The notes: generated by a model from the sequence alone, not told the origin. Counted from the first letter of the stretch, positions 28,909-38,666 are shown. The stretch is 64,000 nucleotides of DNA from Lachnospiraceae bacterium (GCA_017480565.1 JAFVAL010000009.1:1-64000); one strand, 5' to 3'. Numbers and translations: made by a program.

Positions 28909-30201
28909 ATGGCTCGTGGTTCTGTAAGGAAAAAGGGGAAGAAATGGTATTATCGATTCTATGTAACAGATTCACAAGGAAATCGTGTCCAACGCGAATT
29001 TGTTGGAACGGAGAGCAAGACTGAGACAGAGGCCATGCTTCGCAAGGCAATGACTCAACCAATCATGTTCCAACCGGAAGTAATGATTTGCCAAATAAAG
29101 CTCTCAGAGCTTCTCGATCAATGGAGAGATCAAGCACTGATGCCGGGCATGCTCTCATCTGGCACAGTAGATACGTATTGCGGCGTCATCAATCGCATCA
29201 AAAAGTATCCGATCGCTGAAATGGCTCTTAGTCGCATCACAACAGATGATCTGCAACATTTTATGGATCATCTATTCTATGGTGGGATAAATGCAGATGG
29301 CTCTTTTCAGCCATCCTTGTCTTTAAACTACCGAAGAATCTTTTTTTCGATTCTGACAAATGCATTGCATTATGCGGTATATCCCAGAGGATGGATTTCA
29401 TCGAGCCCGATGCAATATGTAACCCTTAAGAGCAAAGAGCGATCGATGGATTTATTTTCCGAGAAAATCATCTCAGGAATACCGGTCATCAACCATGAAA
29501 CATTTCTACAATTAGAAAATTATTTGCGAAAAAAGAAGAATCCTGCGCTCCTACCAATTCAGATCTCATACTACACGGGGCTAAGATTGGGAGAGGTGTG
29601 CGGACTCATTTGGCCTGATATCGATTTCTCACAACAGCAAATACTCGTCAGGCGCAGCTTGTGGTACAACAAAACCAGAAAGGTTCACGAAATTGGACCT
29701 ACAAAACGCAATAAAACAAGAGTCGTCTTTTTCGGCGACAGGTTGGCAGATATATTAAATGCGGCAAGGGAAAAACAAGCACGCCAAAAGAAACGATTAA
29801 AAGAAGATATCTGTAAAAACTATTATCGGGAAGTGCTGGAAGGAAATCATATCCATTATGACATCACAACGATGATAACGGGTATTGAGCCCGAAAAGAT
29901 ATATCACAAGCTCGATCTTGTCTGCATTCGTCCGGATGGAAGCATCGAATATCCCGATACCATCGGAATCGTTTGCAGATCTGTTAGAACAAACATCCCA
30001 GGCTTGGAGAACTTTCATTTTCACCAGCTGCGGCATACGTATACATCAAACCTTCTCTCAAAAGGCGCATCTCCCAAAGATGTTCAAGAGCTGCTAGGGC
30101 ACTCAGATGTCCGCACAACAATGAACATTTATGCTCACGCCTCAGACACTGCGAAACGCAATGCAGCAAAGCTGATGGATTCGCTAGAAGATGGGAAATA
30201 A
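28909..30201 (+). CDS. Tyrosine recombinase (phage-type integrase family)
   Basis: A 430-residue site-specific recombinase. The N-terminus is an AP2-like arm-binding domain (GSVRKKGKKWYYRFY), then a SAM-like core-binding domain. The catalytic domain has Arg226 (GLRLGE), His372-x-x-Arg375 (HQLRH), His398 (LLGHS) and nucleophile Tyr408 (MNIYAH), so the active site looks complete. The start at 28909 has a GAAAGGA site. No excisionase, replication or other mobile-element genes are beside it, and no attachment sites were recognised. It sits exactly between two mirror-image protease-peptide units. It could be the relic of an element or act locally on flanking inverted repeats. Confidence 0.9.
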   Translation: MARGSVRKKGKKWYYRFYVTDSQGNRVQREFVGTESKTETEAMLRKAMTQPIMFQPEVMICQIKLSELLDQWRDQALMPGMLSSGTVDTYCGVINRIKKYPIAEMALSRITTDDLQHFMDHLFYGGINADGSFQPSLSLNYRRIFFSILTNALHYAVYPRGWISSSPMQYVTLKSKERSMDLFSEKIISGIPVINHETFLQLENYLRKKKNPALLPIQISYYTGLRLGEVCGLIWPDIDFSQQQILVRRSLWYNKTRKVHEIGPTKRNKTRVVFFGDRLADILNAAREKQARQKKRLKEDICKNYYREVLEGNHIHYDITTMITGIEPEKIYHKLDLVCIRPDGSIEYPDTIGIVCRSVRTNIPGLENFHFHQLRHTYTSNLLSKGASPKDVQELLGHSDVRTTMNIYAHASDTAKRNAAKLMDSLEDGK

Positions 30202-30214
30202 GGGAAAAATGAGG

Positions 30215-30254
30215 GAAAGGCGTACGAAGAAGAATACTTCTCCGCACGCCTTTC
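30215..30254. terminator. Bidirectional terminator between recombinase and peptide 2
   Basis: Stem GAAAGGCGT with ACGCCTTTC (9 bp) plus an inner AGAAG/CTTCT stem. The minus side is followed by a T-rich stretch (CCCTCATTTTT), and the plus side by TTCT only. It serves both convergent transcripts. Confidence 0.65.
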
Positions 30255-30272
30255 TTCTAAATAATGCCTAAA

Positions 30273-30365
30273 TTATAAATCCGGAGTCTCGTTCTCCCCA
30301 CTGGTAACGATAACATCCTGTGCCTCGAAGCGAATTACTTCGATCTCAGCGTTTACGTATTTCAT
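30273..30365 (-). CDS. 30-residue peptide 2, homologue of peptide 1
   Basis: A 31-codon gene on the minus strand with AAAGGAG about ten bases before the ATG. The product starts MKYVNAE, has IRFEAQDVIVTSGENE and ends TPDL. It differs from peptide 1 mostly by conservative changes, and many codon differences are silent, which argues for a translated, selected product. It follows the third protease gene by 65 nt, the same gap as in the other unit, and the linker sequences are partly alike (both begin TAAGTAGAT and share TCTAAATA and GAAAGGAGA at equal positions). This unit therefore arose by duplication of a protease-peptide pair. Function unknown. Confidence 0.8.
   Translation of the reverse strand: MKYVNAEIEVIRFEAQDVIVTSGENETPDL
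30288..30317 (-). repeat. Right arm of a 30-bp inverted repeat around the recombinase gene
   Basis: Reverse-complement partner of 28708-28737 with 27 of 30 matches. It lies within peptide 2 over the same codons. Confidence 0.7.
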
Positions 30366-30430
30366 GATGGATTATCTCCTTTCTATGATATTTAGAAAAC
30401 TGCCTAAAGAAAGTATAAGCAATCATCTAC

Positions 30431-33400
30431 TTAGTTGAATGCCTTAATTGCTGCCTGATTCAGCAGATACAGAGCTCGTGCAACATCCTTTAAAGTATCA
30501 GCTACTGTATCATTCGCAAGAACACGATTTGCGTAGCTCAGTGCGCTAACCTTAAAGGTATAATCTACACCGTTCTCTGTTATGATGACTGTGAAGGTCT
30601 TGTTAAGCTCTTTCGCTACAATGTTAGGTACCACTACACGATATCGGGAACCGTTAAGTTCAACCTTATAAGCATTTCCTTGCTCATCCTTAGCGACAAC
30701 TTCATGGTCAAAGTAAAGGAATATCTCGGTTGCACCTTCAAGATTCAGAGATATGCTCTTGTATCCGATGGTTGTACGATCTTCTTCGCTCGGGAAGACT
30801 GCATCATAGTCGGGATTTGCTACAACGGACTTCATCTCATCTGCAAAGTAACCTTCAGGATTTGCAAGGTCATCTGTCTTATAGTTGAACCACAACTGAG
30901 CCGTCTGTCCATAATTGAGCAACGCTTTTGCGAGATCATGATACTTCTCCATATCTTCCCTGCTAAGAGCGGCATTTGCCCAATCAACGACCTTAAACTC
31001 AAACGAATTACCATTAAGCTTTCCTGTTGCAGATTGCTTTTCAAGTGCAATTTCTTTGCCCTCTGCATCGTAGATGGTAACGGAAATTACTTCTGTCATT
31101 TCCTTGGCAGGAATATTCTCAAAGACGAGTTTATAACCTTTTTCAGTAGGAGTCATTGTAGCAAAATCATACTCGACTGTACTGTTATCCTTCGCATAAG
31201 TTAAAACCGCTTTTACAGCTTCCTTTGGTGTAGATACGTAAATGTTCGCATCAATTCTCTCTGCAACAGTAAGCGAAGCAGAAACAATAGTAGCAATAGG
31301 TTTCTCCACCTCAACAGTATCTGTGTAAGTCTTCCCTTCAAACTCAACTGTTGCAGTACATATGGTCTTTTCATCTGTCTTTTCAACAGTAATTTCTGCC
31401 TCAAGCTCAACTACATGAGTCTCATCATTTGCGCAGACGAACTTCGCAGTTGCAGCAGAGTAATCCTCTGCCCAAGTCCACTCAGGCTCGCCATATGCAT
31501 GACCGATACCTTCTACTGCCACCTTCACAGGATCTGCTGCAGTCAAGGTCGTGTTGAACTCATTGACAACGATCTCAATCTCTGCGTCATCGCAAGGTAC
31601 TGCAAATGTAACGGTTGCAAGCACTTCATCCTTCGCTACGCCTTCAAGATCTGCAAATGCAAACTTGATGGTTCCGTCTGCTTCCTTCGCGGACTTGTAA
31701 GTGAGTGCACTTTCAATTCCAACATAGGTAAGAACTTCCGGATCATAAGTAATGGTATACAGACCGTTGTTGGCAAGTTCGTCTGCCGTAATCTCAACAA
31801 CGACACCCTTCGCCTCTTCTGCAGGAGTTTCAGGTGTCTCAGGCTCATCATCAGCAACCACTTCATCGTCCATCGGAAGTGCTCTGCTCTTCACAGACGG
31901 TACATATGTCTTGATTGCATTTGTGGAACCCGTTGCGCTTGTGGTTGCAACGCTAATATTGTCAACATACACTGCATTTTCAGCAGAATCGCTGATCTTC
32001 GCAGTGAGTTTTTCGATGATAGATGCAGGAAGCTTAATATTCTTCTCAGGATCTGCCTCTTCCTCATCAGCTAGACTTGCAATGGAATCCAAGTCATTGT
32101 TGAAGAGTGCTGCAACATTGGTTGCTCCTTTCAGTGCACTTACAAACTTAGCCTGGAGATACTCTTCGGAGTTTTCGTCTGTACTTACAAACCAGATTGC
32201 ATTCAGGTCAGAATCAGCAAGGAAAATACCTTCCTGACCAATGTCACCAAACTCCTCATAGGTGTTGAACCCAAGATAGTTCATGGAATAAGCATAAGGG
32301 TTGTCACTAAGTGTAAATCCAGCGCCTTCAATGGTACCCAGTGTTCCATACTGCAGATTCAGGTCAAGTCCTTCCTTGTCAAGACTAGGTGTAATCATCA
32401 AGATATACAGCGTACCTTCCTCATTCATTGCATAGTAATAATACTGGATATTTCCTGTGGATTCTTCAGTACCAATGCCAACAAATGCAATTGCTTCCAT
32501 CAGCCCTAAAGAGCTCAAATTGAAATAGTTCAAACTGCTGCCCTGCATAATCTGCAGATAACCGGAAGCACCTGCTGCGATCACATCGTACGCCATCAAT
32601 TCACTGATTGCGTTTTCGGTTTCATTGCCCTCTTCATCTTTCACAGTTTCAGTACCATAGACAGTTGAATACGGGATCGCTGCTGCATCCAAAGGTGCAT
32701 ATGCAGTATTCATAGCAAAGAGCAGCTCTGGACTGAACTCATTTGTTACGTCGAATCTTACATAATCATCGTCAACATCGATTCCATAGATGTAGTCACC
32801 GCTTCTTCCGCCACCGAGAAGCTCTGTCCAACCTTCACCAACGTTGGTAGCAGATCCGTCGGTTGCATCATAAAGAACAAACTGAGGTTCCTCATCCACT
32901 GTAATCTGTCCAAATGCATATGCGTTGACAGGTGTTCCTTCAATGACTTCGATCTCGACCGTTGCAGTAACATCAGGCGTCTTATGAGAAGCTGCAGTAA
33001 TCGTTACATTGCCAACTCCAACAGCAACGACATGTCCATTAGCATCAACTGTTGCGACATTTTCATCAGAACTTGTCCAGTCAACACTACGGTCATCTAA
33101 GAAGGACGGCTCTACAACTGCGGTCAGATCGATCTCGTCAACGGCATTCAGAATCAAGGTTGCCTGTTCAGGATCTACCTTGATCAGAAGCGCCTCATCC
33201 GGGTCAATCTCAACTTCGACATCTATTGCTTTATAGAAATAGATATCTGTTGTGCTGCTCGTAAACACGAAGTCACCAGAACTAAATGCCATACCATAGC
33301 CGAAGCTTGCATATGGAGCATACAGCAGTTTGTGATCAGAATATACAAACGGATCTGCATAGTTTTCGTTAGCCCAGCTTACATATGGGCCACCGAAACT

Positions 33401-36400
33401 GCCAAATCCAAGGACACCGCCATCTGCCTTGTTACGGAGAGTGAAGCCATCATCGCCTTCTTCCGCAATCCAGACGGTTGCGTCAGTAATTGTCGTTCCA
33501 TCAATATAGTTGCCGTTTTCCTCATCTTTCTCAACCAAAGATGCAACGCCCTTTGTGTAACTATTTGTGCCCTGGCTGGTAAGTGTAAATGCATCACCAA
33601 GATCAACATTTGCAATTACATACTCATTGCCAGGCTCTACAGTATCTGTAAGCACATAGTTTACTCCAACTACATAGGTCACAGGTCCATCATTGAGTTT
33701 TGCCAGTTTTGCGGTCTCATTTCCTGCATAGTCAGCAGCGAAAATAATAATCGCATTGACATCCTCGATACCAGAGACATCAAACTTCTTGTAAAGAAGC
33801 TCTCCATCTTCTGACTGCTCAGGAACCTCTGCCGTATAAACTGTCTTTCCAGCGGTATCCATCAGAGCAAGATAAGAAACATAGTTCTCATCCTGATATG
33901 CAACCGTTAATGTCTTGCCATCTTTGCTCAGTGCAGCCGCATAAATGACAGGTGCAGTATCATCTACCTTAAAGGTATAACCAATGGAAGCACCCTCACC
34001 AAGCTTTCCGCTCTCGACAACTTCAGCAAATCCTTCTTCATCGAGTACACCGTTAGACTGTAATCCATAATACTCAGGCACTGCATAGAGACCTGCACTG
34101 AAAGACTCACCCTCTGCAACGCCGAGTTTCTCAGCACTCTTATTCAATAATGCAGTCATAGCACTGTAATTACGCCACTGTCCGCCATTGACATAGTAGA
34201 ATGCAGCAATCACATCACTGGAGAGTCTGCCCTGGGAAAGAACTTTTCCATCAGCGTCAAGTACTGCTGTTCCAACAGTTCCTGCATTACGGATCAAGCT
34301 ATAGTAGACATTCTTAAGAACTGTCTTACTATTCACAGCCAGACGCTCGGCAGGGAATTTATCCTCAACAGTGTAAGGGTTACCTACATACATCACATCC
34401 TTAGAAGTGTTCGGGTAACGTACTGTCAGGTAGTTGGTATTTGTATTATCCAGATAGCTTTCCTTCGTGTTGGTTCCGTAAAGGACATCCACTGCGGATG
34501 TGGTATCAAACATGGAAGGATCTGTCCAGTTGCCATAGAAACCAAGAATCGGAATCGAATGCTGAACATCCAACATCTCACCATCTTCTGTTTCTGTGAT
34601 GCAAGTTACATATGTAAAGCCTTCAACGTAAGCACCCTTGGCGAAATAATAGTCAAGTGCTTCCATATCATCAGCAGAAAGCTGAATCTTTACAGTAACT
34701 TTCTTTGTCTCGCCAGCATTGAGTACCAGCTGATCATCCTCAGCTTCTCCGGTAGCCTTCACCCACTTCAGAAGCTCATAAGCATCATTAGAAGTGATTC
34801 CCTCAATACCATCCAGTTCAGCAACCTCAAGATTTAATGCACTGCCATCTGCGTTGCCAGCAAGGTAGTCAAGGATTGCCTGTGCATCCTTATCATCGGA
34901 TACACCATCTTTATTTACATCGTGATCTTCTAACGTATCAGCCCATACATGCAGCACATCAGCTTCAAGCCCCATGGTCCAGGATCCCGCAAGGAGATTC
35001 TTGCCATCAGATGTCAAACCCTGTGTAAAGATGTCAGTGTTAATCGCATAGGTTAATGTCTGATCACTTGTATTTGTCAAATAGAAGCTATAGCTGTACT
35101 TACCTGTACGTTCAGGGTCATCCCCAAGCTCCGCTTTTACCTTACCATCAATGGCGGAAGCTGTAGCATCCTGATCCATGATAATATAAGAATCTGCGTC
35201 GATCGCTGCTGCGATGTTGGCAAGACCGGAACCCTGCTGAAGAATCGAGACATAATCACCATATTCATCCTTCATTGGCAGAGCAGTGGACATCAGCAAG
35301 CTATTTGCCATCGTACGCTGACCAAGTGTAAACTTGTCAGAATTTGCACGATAGTATTCACCGAACAGACCTGCAAGACCAGCAATCTGAGGAGCAGCCA
35401 TGGAAGTACCGCTCATGAGCTCATAACCGTCGTCGGTCATACCATTAACAGAATAAATGCTTCCGCCAGGAGCTGTAATCTCAGGCTTCATTGTCAAGCT
35501 TCCAGGAACACCCCATGAGCTAAAGGAGCTCATTGTTGCTTCAGAAAGATCTTTTTGAATCGAAGCATCCATCTCAGCAGACACATACAATTTACCAGTA
35601 TAATACTCAGCACCACCCTCGGTCGTCTTCTTTTCAGAAGCCTCGAGAATTGCAAGGCCGTCAGCCTTTGTAATAGAAACTGCAGGTGCGGTATAACTAT
35701 AACCGGTTAAGTTCATGCTGATTGTGCCATCCTGGTTATTGTAAATGATTGTACCGATTGCACCATTAGCAACAGCTGCATTTGCCTTCTGATAGAAAGA
35801 AGTTGATCCACGCGAGCAGATCGCAACTTTACCTTCCAGGACATCCTTCAATGCTGCAAAATCATCATCGGTACCATAGCCTGTGATGGCAACATATTCA
35901 ATCGTTCCCAGATCAGCCAGAGTCGAAATAGGCTCATTTCCATAACCGCTAGTCTCGGTATAGAAAACCTTCTGCTCATCATTGAATACCAGCGGCATGC
36001 CGGTCATACCAATATTGTCTGCAGAAGCAACCGTAAGGCTGTTATTGAAAGATCCCGGAGATCCACCTGTGTGCCAACCAATATCGTCTGCATACAGATA
36101 ACCACCGTACATGTTGTCATTTAATGGCGTATCATACCAGCTTCCAGAGTTACCAGCAGACATGCTGACAACCGTACCGCTCTTGACCAAGCTGTCTAAA
36201 ACAGCCTGATAGGAGTTATCAAAAGCAAAACCAGGGTTGGCAGAACCAAGAGAAAGGTTCGCTGAATCACAACCAAGAACGATTGCATCTTCGATTGCAG
36301 CAAAATAGTCAGAGTCGTAAGCACCGCCGCCAGCACCAAAGACCTTCATGGTTACGATCTGCGCATCCGGAGCAGCACCAATTGCATATACAGAGGTAGC

Positions 36401-37450
36401 TGCATCTACAAATTCACCATCCTGCCATACATAACGGTTCGCAGCAGCAATACCAGAAACATGAGAACCGTGCTCGCCTTGGTCATCACTATCATGATCC
36501 GTCGTAGTATTATGATCGATGTAGTTATATGCGTAAGGGATCTTACTGTTCTTATAGACAGCAACTGAACTAAATGCATCATCATCCTTTACATTGAGCT
36601 GATCCTTCACCGCTTCAATCTTTGCACTGGTTAACAGATCGAAGGAACGAAGGCTCTTACCCTGCTTTAACAGAGAATACTCAAATGCTGCGTCATTGAA
36701 AGAGATATGATCCTGATTGGTACCGGTATCGATAATTGCGATCTTAGACTCCGCACCGGTATAGCCCTCTGCCCATACATTGGAGGCAAAGATCATCTCT
36801 TTCGTTGTGATCGATGTATTCACCTCATCTCTCTGAGCTTCGTACAGATTCTCAAGCTCAACAGACCTAACACCAGGTACAGATGCGATTGTCTCCAAAT
36901 CACCATAACGGACATTTGCAGAAATTGCATTGACCAACAATGTTAAGTTCCATTTCACATCGATCTTGTGTCCTGTCTTGCTTTCAATCTTCGCCTGGAT
37001 TGCAGACTGCTGCATCTTGAGTGACTTACGATATACGATAGCACTCGGGCTTGTCGCCACAGCATCCGCTTTGTAGCCAGCATCAATTGCACCAGCTTTT
37101 TCCAGGAAAATAGAGACACGAACGATGTCATCCGCAGCAAAAGAAGGCTTATCTGCGTTCTCTTGCTCCTCTCCGATGGCAGCGATGCCATGTTCCTCAA
37201 GCTGGGTATTGCCTTCTTCGCCAATCTTAGGAACATTCACCTTTTCGACATCCACATCTTCCATAGGAAGTGCCGTGCCATCCAGTTCGACCTGAGAATT
37301 GCGCTCTAATTCCGCAAGAGTCTCAGCATCGATTTGCTTGGTAGGTACTGAATTCTTGTCATTGCCTGCAGCAAATCCAGTGATGTTCTGTGAACAAATC
37401 ATCACCAGGACAAGCAGTAATGATAGAACTCGTCTCCATTTCTTGTTCAT
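30431..37450 (-). CDS. Third giant secreted S8 subtilase
   Basis: A 2339-residue paralogue of the 21680 protease, on the opposite strand. It has a signal peptide (about 1-28), an I9-like propeptide, and an S8 triad Asp241, His327 (GEHGSHVSG), Ser683 (GTSMAAP) with a protease-associated insert. These are followed by a dockerin-like double loop (about 840-900; the second loop, LDGIEGITSNDA, is poorer in Asp), Big_2-like domain (about 1420-1500), propeller-like region, cohesin-like domain (about 1884-1975), one GHxW-type unit and the C-terminal module (2059-2339, ending LLNQAAIKAFN). An AGGAGGAAGGAG site precedes the ATG at 37450. By eye the DNA of its last kilobase is about three-quarters identical to the second protease, so the duplication is not recent. 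It shares an operon with peptide 2. Confidence 0.9.
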   Translation of the reverse strand: MNKKWRRVLSLLLVLVMICSQNITGFAAGNDKNSVPTKQIDAETLAELERNSQVELDGTALPMEDVDVEKVNVPKIGEEGNTQLEEHGIAAIGEEQENADKPSFAADDIVRVSIFLEKAGAIDAGYKADAVATSPSAIVYRKSLKMQQSAIQAKIESKTGHKIDVKWNLTLLVNAISANVRYGDLETIASVPGVRSVELENLYEAQRDEVNTSITTKEMIFASNVWAEGYTGAESKIAIIDTGTNQDHISFNDAAFEYSLLKQGKSLRSFDLLTSAKIEAVKDQLNVKDDDAFSSVAVYKNSKIPYAYNYIDHNTTTDHDSDDQGEHGSHVSGIAAANRYVWQDGEFVDAATSVYAIGAAPDAQIVTMKVFGAGGGAYDSDYFAAIEDAIVLGCDSANLSLGSANPGFAFDNSYQAVLDSLVKSGTVVSMSAGNSGSWYDTPLNDNMYGGYLYADDIGWHTGGSPGSFNNSLTVASADNIGMTGMPLVFNDEQKVFYTETSGYGNEPISTLADLGTIEYVAITGYGTDDDFAALKDVLEGKVAICSRGSTSFYQKANAAVANGAIGTIIYNNQDGTISMNLTGYSYTAPAVSITKADGLAILEASEKKTTEGGAEYYTGKLYVSAEMDASIQKDLSEATMSSFSSWGVPGSLTMKPEITAPGGSIYSVNGMTDDGYELMSGTSMAAPQIAGLAGLFGEYYRANSDKFTLGQRTMANSLLMSTALPMKDEYGDYVSILQQGSGLANIAAAIDADSYIIMDQDATASAIDGKVKAELGDDPERTGKYSYSFYLTNTSDQTLTYAINTDIFTQGLTSDGKNLLAGSWTMGLEADVLHVWADTLEDHDVNKDGVSDDKDAQAILDYLAGNADGSALNLEVAELDGIEGITSNDAYELLKWVKATGEAEDDQLVLNAGETKKVTVKIQLSADDMEALDYYFAKGAYVEGFTYVTCITETEDGEMLDVQHSIPILGFYGNWTDPSMFDTTSAVDVLYGTNTKESYLDNTNTNYLTVRYPNTSKDVMYVGNPYTVEDKFPAERLAVNSKTVLKNVYYSLIRNAGTVGTAVLDADGKVLSQGRLSSDVIAAFYYVNGGQWRNYSAMTALLNKSAEKLGVAEGESFSAGLYAVPEYYGLQSNGVLDEEGFAEVVESGKLGEGASIGYTFKVDDTAPVIYAAALSKDGKTLTVAYQDENYVSYLALMDTAGKTVYTAEVPEQSEDGELLYKKFDVSGIEDVNAIIIFAADYAGNETAKLAKLNDGPVTYVVGVNYVLTDTVEPGNEYVIANVDLGDAFTLTSQGTNSYTKGVASLVEKDEENGNYIDGTTITDATVWIAEEGDDGFTLRNKADGGVLGFGSFGGPYVSWANENYADPFVYSDHKLLYAPYASFGYGMAFSSGDFVFTSSTTDIYFYKAIDVEVEIDPDEALLIKVDPEQATLILNAVDEIDLTAVVEPSFLDDRSVDWTSSDENVATVDANGHVVAVGVGNVTITAASHKTPDVTATVEIEVIEGTPVNAYAFGQITVDEEPQFVLYDATDGSATNVGEGWTELLGGGRSGDYIYGIDVDDDYVRFDVTNEFSPELLFAMNTAYAPLDAAAIPYSTVYGTETVKDEEGNETENAISELMAYDVIAAGASGYLQIMQGSSLNYFNLSSLGLMEAIAFVGIGTEESTGNIQYYYYAMNEEGTLYILMITPSLDKEGLDLNLQYGTLGTIEGAGFTLSDNPYAYSMNYLGFNTYEEFGDIGQEGIFLADSDLNAIWFVSTDENSEEYLQAKFVSALKGATNVAALFNNDLDSIASLADEEEADPEKNIKLPASIIEKLTAKISDSAENAVYVDNISVATTSATGSTNAIKTYVPSVKSRALPMDDEVVADDEPETPETPAEEAKGVVVEITADELANNGLYTITYDPEVLTYVGIESALTYKSAKEADGTIKFAFADLEGVAKDEVLATVTFAVPCDDAEIEIVVNEFNTTLTAADPVKVAVEGIGHAYGEPEWTWAEDYSAATAKFVCANDETHVVELEAEITVEKTDEKTICTATVEFEGKTYTDTVEVEKPIATIVSASLTVAERIDANIYVSTPKEAVKAVLTYAKDNSTVEYDFATMTPTEKGYKLVFENIPAKEMTEVISVTIYDAEGKEIALEKQSATGKLNGNSFEFKVVDWANAALSREDMEKYHDLAKALLNYGQTAQLWFNYKTDDLANPEGYFADEMKSVVANPDYDAVFPSEEDRTTIGYKSISLNLEGATEIFLYFDHEVVAKDEQGNAYKVELNGSRYRVVVPNIVAKELNKTFTVIITENGVDYTFKVSALSYANRVLANDTVADTLKDVARALYLLNQAAIKAFN

Positions 37451-37757
37451 TTGGTTTTCTCCTTCCTCCTGTTATTGATTACGGATTCGATTGTTTGTAA
37501 CCGAATCTAAAGGAAAAACAAAGGATTTTTACCAGAGAAATTCCGATTTCTGTGGTTTATGGAGGAAGTTGAAAATATAACTATTAGTAATAATATGAAT
37601 AGTTAATAGTACAAACGGTTATAGTGAAGAAAAGGATATTCTATCAGCATATTATTTGACATGCGAAATGAGTCGAGATATGCAAAAAGGACTGTCCGAA
37701 GACAGCCCTTAAATGCGTAGAAGAGTGGATTCAGTCTATAGCTATAGTTGAATCGGC
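37451..37757. other. Intergenic stretch between protease 3 and the Rpn gene
   Basis: AT-rich, no gene seen on either strand. It must hold the promoter of the minus-strand protease, but no box pair there fits well enough to name. The terminator of the Rpn-type gene lies at 37684-37710. Confidence 0.6.
37684..37710 (-). terminator. Terminator of the Rpn-type gene
   Basis: On the minus strand a 10-bp stem (AAGGGCTGTC with GACAGTCCTT, TTCG tetraloop, one G-T pair) runs into TTTTT. It is 48 nt after the stop codon. Confidence 0.85.
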
Positions 37758-38666
37758 CTATTGTTTTGTAGAAGTGATCTTATGAACGGTGTCTAATGTT
37801 TCGCCGGTGCGGGAAGCAATCTCCTCGGGGGTCATGCCGGAACGAAGGAGCTGAAGAATCAACTGGGACTTGCCCTGCTCGATACCCTGCTCGATACCCT
37901 GCTCGATGCCCTGCTCGATACCCTGCTCGATGCCCTGTTCGATACCTTGCTCGATACCTTGCTTCAATCCCTGGCTCTGTCCGTCAGTGTAACCGAGACG
38001 AAATGCTTCATCTAGTTTCATCTTCAATGTCATATATTCAGTCCTCCATGCTTGAGAGCTTTTGGCTCGTTCGACTTCCTGCTCCAGACGGGTGGAGAGT
38101 TGATCAGTTACTGCATGGTCCCTCAGATAGGTGAGAAAACGATCCAGCTCAGGACGTAAGTTTTCCCGTGGTCCGCTGGCGTTCAGGATGACGGTAATGC
38201 TGTCATCACCCAAGTGAACGGAAGGATCCTCCTCACACTGTCTGGTGAAGGTATACTGGGGAAGGTTCACCCGGAACCTTGAGGGCTTATTCTTGCAGAT
38301 GAAGATTACGTAACTTCTCTTTAAATCGGAGTACATGACGCCGCTATCGATTGAATCGAGGTCTACCATGCTGTGATAGTAGCGGCTGCGCTTGCCGATG
38401 GTAGGGTCGTCTGTCGTCTGCATCTCGATATCATAGCGTGTATTGTTCTCGTCCTGTACGTAGATGTCAAGACGTACGCCATGATCAAAAGGTGTAAACT
38501 TGAGTGAGCGTTGAGAGACAACCGCAGTCAGATCCGTAATCTTAATGTTGAGGATCAACTCGAGAATCTCCTTTGTCAGACTCGGATTTTGCTCCAGAAT
38601 CTTGCAAAAAAGATAATCATCAGTGAAGTCGAGGTCTTCATAGTTCTTATAAATTCCATGTTCCAT
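37758..38666 (-). CDS. Rpn-family PD-(D/E)XK nuclease/transposase-like protein
   Basis: A 302-residue member of the Rpn/PDDEXK transposase-like family. The N-terminal signature (DLDFTDDYLFCKILE) is clear, and the nuclease core shows LDIYVQDENNTRYDIEMQ, where Asp and the EMQ strand are the expected catalytic residues. Such proteins nick or cut DNA and are linked to recombination and, in recent work, to phage defence. Near the C-terminus there is a run of seven GIEQ tetrapeptides plus a GLKQ, encoded by a 12-bp tandem repeat, then a short helix-turn-helix-like end (SGMTPEEIASRTG). It is divergent from the HPr-kinase-like gene. Confidence 0.85.
   Translation of the reverse strand: MEHGIYKNYEDLDFTDDYLFCKILEQNPSLTKEILELILNIKITDLTAVVSQRSLKFTPFDHGVRLDIYVQDENNTRYDIEMQTTDDPTIGKRSRYYHSMVDLDSIDSGVMYSDLKRSYVIFICKNKPSRFRVNLPQYTFTRQCEEDPSVHLGDDSITVILNASGPRENLRPELDRFLTYLRDHAVTDQLSTRLEQEVERAKSSQAWRTEYMTLKMKLDEAFRLGYTDGQSQGLKQGIEQGIEQGIEQGIEQGIEQGIEQGIEQGKSQLILQLLRSGMTPEEIASRTGETLDTVHKITSTKQ
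37875..37970 (-). repeat. 12-bp tandem repeat encoding GIEQ
   Basis: Seven near-perfect copies of a 12-bp unit (plus strand CTGCTCGATACC with A/G and C/T variants) and an eighth degenerate copy. The unit is a multiple of three, so copy-number change keeps frame and varies the length of the linker before the C-terminal helix. Confidence 0.9.

Noticed and set aside
28909..30201. Integrase as sign of a prophage or conjugative element
   Set aside because: No structural, replication, conjugation or excision genes and no attachment repeats were seen nearby.
10522..37450. LPXTG or SLH anchoring of the giant proteases
   Set aside because: No LPXTG-hydrophobic-basic tail and no SLH repeats are present at the C-termini.
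37873..37970. Possible CRISPR-like repeat
   Set aside because: The 12-bp units are contiguous without spacers and encode GIEQ in frame within the Rpn gene.
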